Origin: Blautia sp. MSJ-9
Lineage (GTDB): Bacteria > Bacillota > Clostridia > Lachnospirales > Lachnospiraceae
Direction of reading: 5' to 3'
Assembly (NCBI RefSeq): GCF_018919065.1
Contig: NZ_JAHLQG010000047.1
Coordinates: forward strand, 1 to 64,000
DNA: 64,000 nucleotides
The position numbers and the translations under genes were made by a program. The notes under the pieces were generated by a model. The model did not search any database, was not told the origin of the DNA, and saw only the letters and a program-made list of their open reading frames with translations. This document shows positions 62,367-64,000 of this stretch, in pieces; positions within the stretch are counted from its first letter, which is position 1, and every line of letters begins with the position of its first letter.

Positions 62367-63584
62367 ATGGCACTACACATCAAGGAGGAAGCAAACCGTT
62401 GTTATCTCTGCAAAAAGCCTCTCTGCCAAGAGGGCTGCCCGATTCACACGCCAATCCCAGCGATAATCCAGCTTTTCAAGGAAAATAAGCTGATGGAAGC
62501 CGGCGAAATGCTCTTTAATAATAATCCTATGTCGATTGTCTGCTCTATCGTATGTGATCACGGCAGTCAGTGCATGGGTCACTGTATCCAGGGCAGGAAG
62601 GGTCAGCCGATCCAGTTTTACGAAATTGAGAGGTATATCTCCGATGCTTATTTGGATCGCATGGATACCGTCACTCCTGCGGAAAAAAAACAGTCTGTCG
62701 CCGTCATCGGGAGCGGGCCGGCTGGTATCACAGTCGCCATTATCCTAGCAAAGGCAGGTTATCGTGTGACGATCTTTGAAGAGCGTAACATGATCGGCGG
62801 CATGCTCCGCTACGGCATCCCGGATTATCGTCTACCCCATTCCGTGCTCGATCGCTATCACGATTGTCTGCTGAAAATGGGCGTGCAGATCCGCACTCAT
62901 GTTGTTCTGGGAGGTGACCTGTTTATTGAAGATCTCTTCCGCGACGGCTATGCCTCCGTCTTTGTGGGCACCGGCGCATGGCGTCCAGCCCGACTTGGCA
63001 TCCATGGAGAGACTCTGGCAAACGTTCATTTTGGGATTTCATATTTGGTGAATCCCGGTGCTCACAATCTGGGCAAAACGGTTGCCGTCATAGGTGCCGG
63101 CAATGTCGCCATGGATGTAGCCCGTACGGCTTTCCGCCACGGTGCTCAGCGCGTTATGCTATTCGAGCGCCGTCGCTCCTGCCGTGCCAGCGACCACGAA
63201 CGCGAATTCGCAGAGCTTGATGGTACGGAGATTTTCTACGAAAAAGGCATCCAGCGCATTACGCCGGAAGGCCCCGTCTTCAAGCATACTCTGTTAGATG
63301 AAAACAACAGCATCATTGGCTATGAGGATGAGGATGAGTTGTTCAAGGCGGACAGCACCATCATCGCTGTCAGTCAGGGGCCGAAGGACAAGTTGGTCAA
63401 GACAACCGAAGGACTTAAGGCCAACAAGCGCGGCTGGTTGCTGGTGGACGGCAAGCAAATGACCACCCGACCAGGAGTCTTCGCCGCCGGAGATGTGGTA
63501 CACGGTTCCCGCTCAGTTGTTCTCGCTGTTCGCGCCGCAGAAGAGGCTGCACAGGCCATGATCAACTATATGGAACAACAATAA
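62367..63584 (+). CDS. GltD-like NAD(P)H-dependent oxidoreductase
   Basis: 405 residues resembling the small subunit of glutamate synthase: an N-terminal cysteine-rich Fe-S region (CYLCKKPLCQEGCP, then CSIVCDHGSQCMGHC, residues about 12-75), an FAD-binding GSGPAGITVA (near 112-121), GGMLRYGIPDYRLP and a second dinucleotide motif GAGNVAMDVAR (near 237). No large subunit is present. Stand-alone GltD-like proteins transfer electrons to varied partners; here it may serve the reductase or an unseen downstream enzyme. It follows the kinase by 21 bases with a GGAGGAAG site. Confidence 0.88.
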   Translation: MALHIKEEANRCYLCKKPLCQEGCPIHTPIPAIIQLFKENKLMEAGEMLFNNNPMSIVCSIVCDHGSQCMGHCIQGRKGQPIQFYEIERYISDAYLDRMDTVTPAEKKQSVAVIGSGPAGITVAIILAKAGYRVTIFEERNMIGGMLRYGIPDYRLPHSVLDRYHDCLLKMGVQIRTHVVLGGDLFIEDLFRDGYASVFVGTGAWRPARLGIHGETLANVHFGISYLVNPGAHNLGKTVAVIGAGNVAMDVARTAFRHGAQRVMLFERRRSCRASDHEREFAELDGTEIFYEKGIQRITPEGPVFKHTLLDENNSIIGYEDEDELFKADSTIIAVSQGPKDKLVKTTEGLKANKRGWLLVDGKQMTTRPGVFAAGDVVHGSRSVVLAVRAAEEAAQAMINYMEQQ

Positions 63585-63804
63585 AGAAAATCGTATTTTA
63601 GGATATTTCTGTCACTACCGATTCTTTGGATAATGTGGCTTCAATCTGGGCAAAGTCTTGCATTGAAGTGGTGTCCTGCTTTTTCAATTACAGGCACCAT
63701 GCAGAGAGTTTCGGCATGAACTATGGTGCAGATAAGAAGTAGTTATGATTCTTTATTAAAATCGCCAACAACCTGGAACACTGCACAAAAGGGAGGTTTA
63801 GAAT
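63585..63804. other. Intergenic stretch with a short open remnant
   Basis: Between the GltD-like gene and the last gene one plus-strand frame is open for about 44 codons (DSLDNVASIW..ESFGMNYGADKK) without a start codon or RBS. It may be the end of a deleted gene. No terminator was found. Confidence 0.3.
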
Positions 63805-64000
63805 ATGGATTACAGTAGATTGCAGGACACGCTCATCGTTCGCATAGATAAGGGTGAGGAGATTACCTCACAACTTCGTAAAGTCTGTGAAAAAGAAGAT
63901 GTCAAACTAGCCTGTGTCGAGGCGCTAGGAGCAGTGAATGATTTTACCGTTGGCGTCTTCAACACCGCAGAGAAAAAATATCATTCCAATCGCTTTCAGG
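63805..64000 (+). CDS. PPC/DUF296-domain protein, 5' part
   Basis: 65 codons up to the window edge, starting after GGGAGG. The sequence MDYSRLQDTLIVRIDKGEEI..VKLACVEALGAVNDFTVGVF matches the start of PCC/DUF296 (plants and prokaryotes conserved) domain proteins, a trimeric small domain of unknown function, sometimes DNA binding. The gene continues beyond 64000. Relation to the galactarate-type cluster is unknown, but such genes often sit in sugar-acid loci. Confidence 0.75.
   Translation, partial: MDYSRLQDTLIVRIDKGEEITSQLRKVCEKEDVKLACVEALGAVNDFTVGVFNTAEKKYHSNRFQ

Overview
The window reads as a chromosomal segment of a gut-type Lachnospiraceae (Clostridia), most like Blautia or Ruminococcus in flavour. 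This is inference from gene content: a type III glutamine synthetase, FtsEX with an S41 peptidase, two antimicrobial-peptide-type two-component/ABC modules, GH94 phosphorylases, strong Shine-Dalgarno sites and AGA/GGA/ACA-rich codons. No rRNA, tRNA or CRISPR array was seen.

Layout. 0.2-15.9 kb is ordinary core: a lipid kinase with glutamine synthetase III, a MoxR-type ATPase with a VWA protein, an OPT transporter with a PqqD-like protein, a YitT membrane protein, a CdaR/PucR-type regulator, ftsEX, a C-terminal processing protease and a DegV protein. 16-19 kb holds a surface 5'-nucleotidase-like enzyme, a NADAR protein and a pile of gene fragments. 19-30 kb carries two sensor-kinase/regulator/ABC modules of the BceRS-BceAB general type, separated by an intact IS5-family insertion sequence; the first has a textbook-like inverted repeat over its ABC promoter. 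30.5-35.7 kb is a potassium module in which TrkH/TrkA are followed by a small membrane protein and a shortened KdpD plus KdpE, with no Kdp ATPase. 36-51.6 kb is a beta-glucan oligosaccharide locus: a BvgS-like hybrid kinase and an AraC regulator, two leftward GH94 phosphorylases, and a divergent rightward ABC importer with a circularly permuted GH3 beta-glucosidase.

51.6-57.4 kb is a decayed junction: transposase relics, a truncated uvrB between 19-bp direct repeats, an intact PIN-domain toxin-antitoxin pair, a broken class B sortase, a LysR gene and more broken transposon genes. From 57.6 kb to the end a cluster with visibly more GCC/GGC-rich codons encodes a galactarate-type route: GarD-like dehydratase, DapA-fold aldolase, tartronate semialdehyde reductase and glycerate kinase, plus a GltD-like oxidoreductase. 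It is probably acquired and is preceded by a LysR-type operator, a promoter and two tiny leader ORFs.

Repeats give the most unusual signals. Two intergenic palindromes (194-391 and 11772-11849) share outer arms and flanks but have different inner arms that remain self-complementary. A 160-bp palindromic MITE (39927-40086), with a half copy at 35998-36077, carries the same terminal repeats and TA target duplication as the IS5-family element at 24023-24901.
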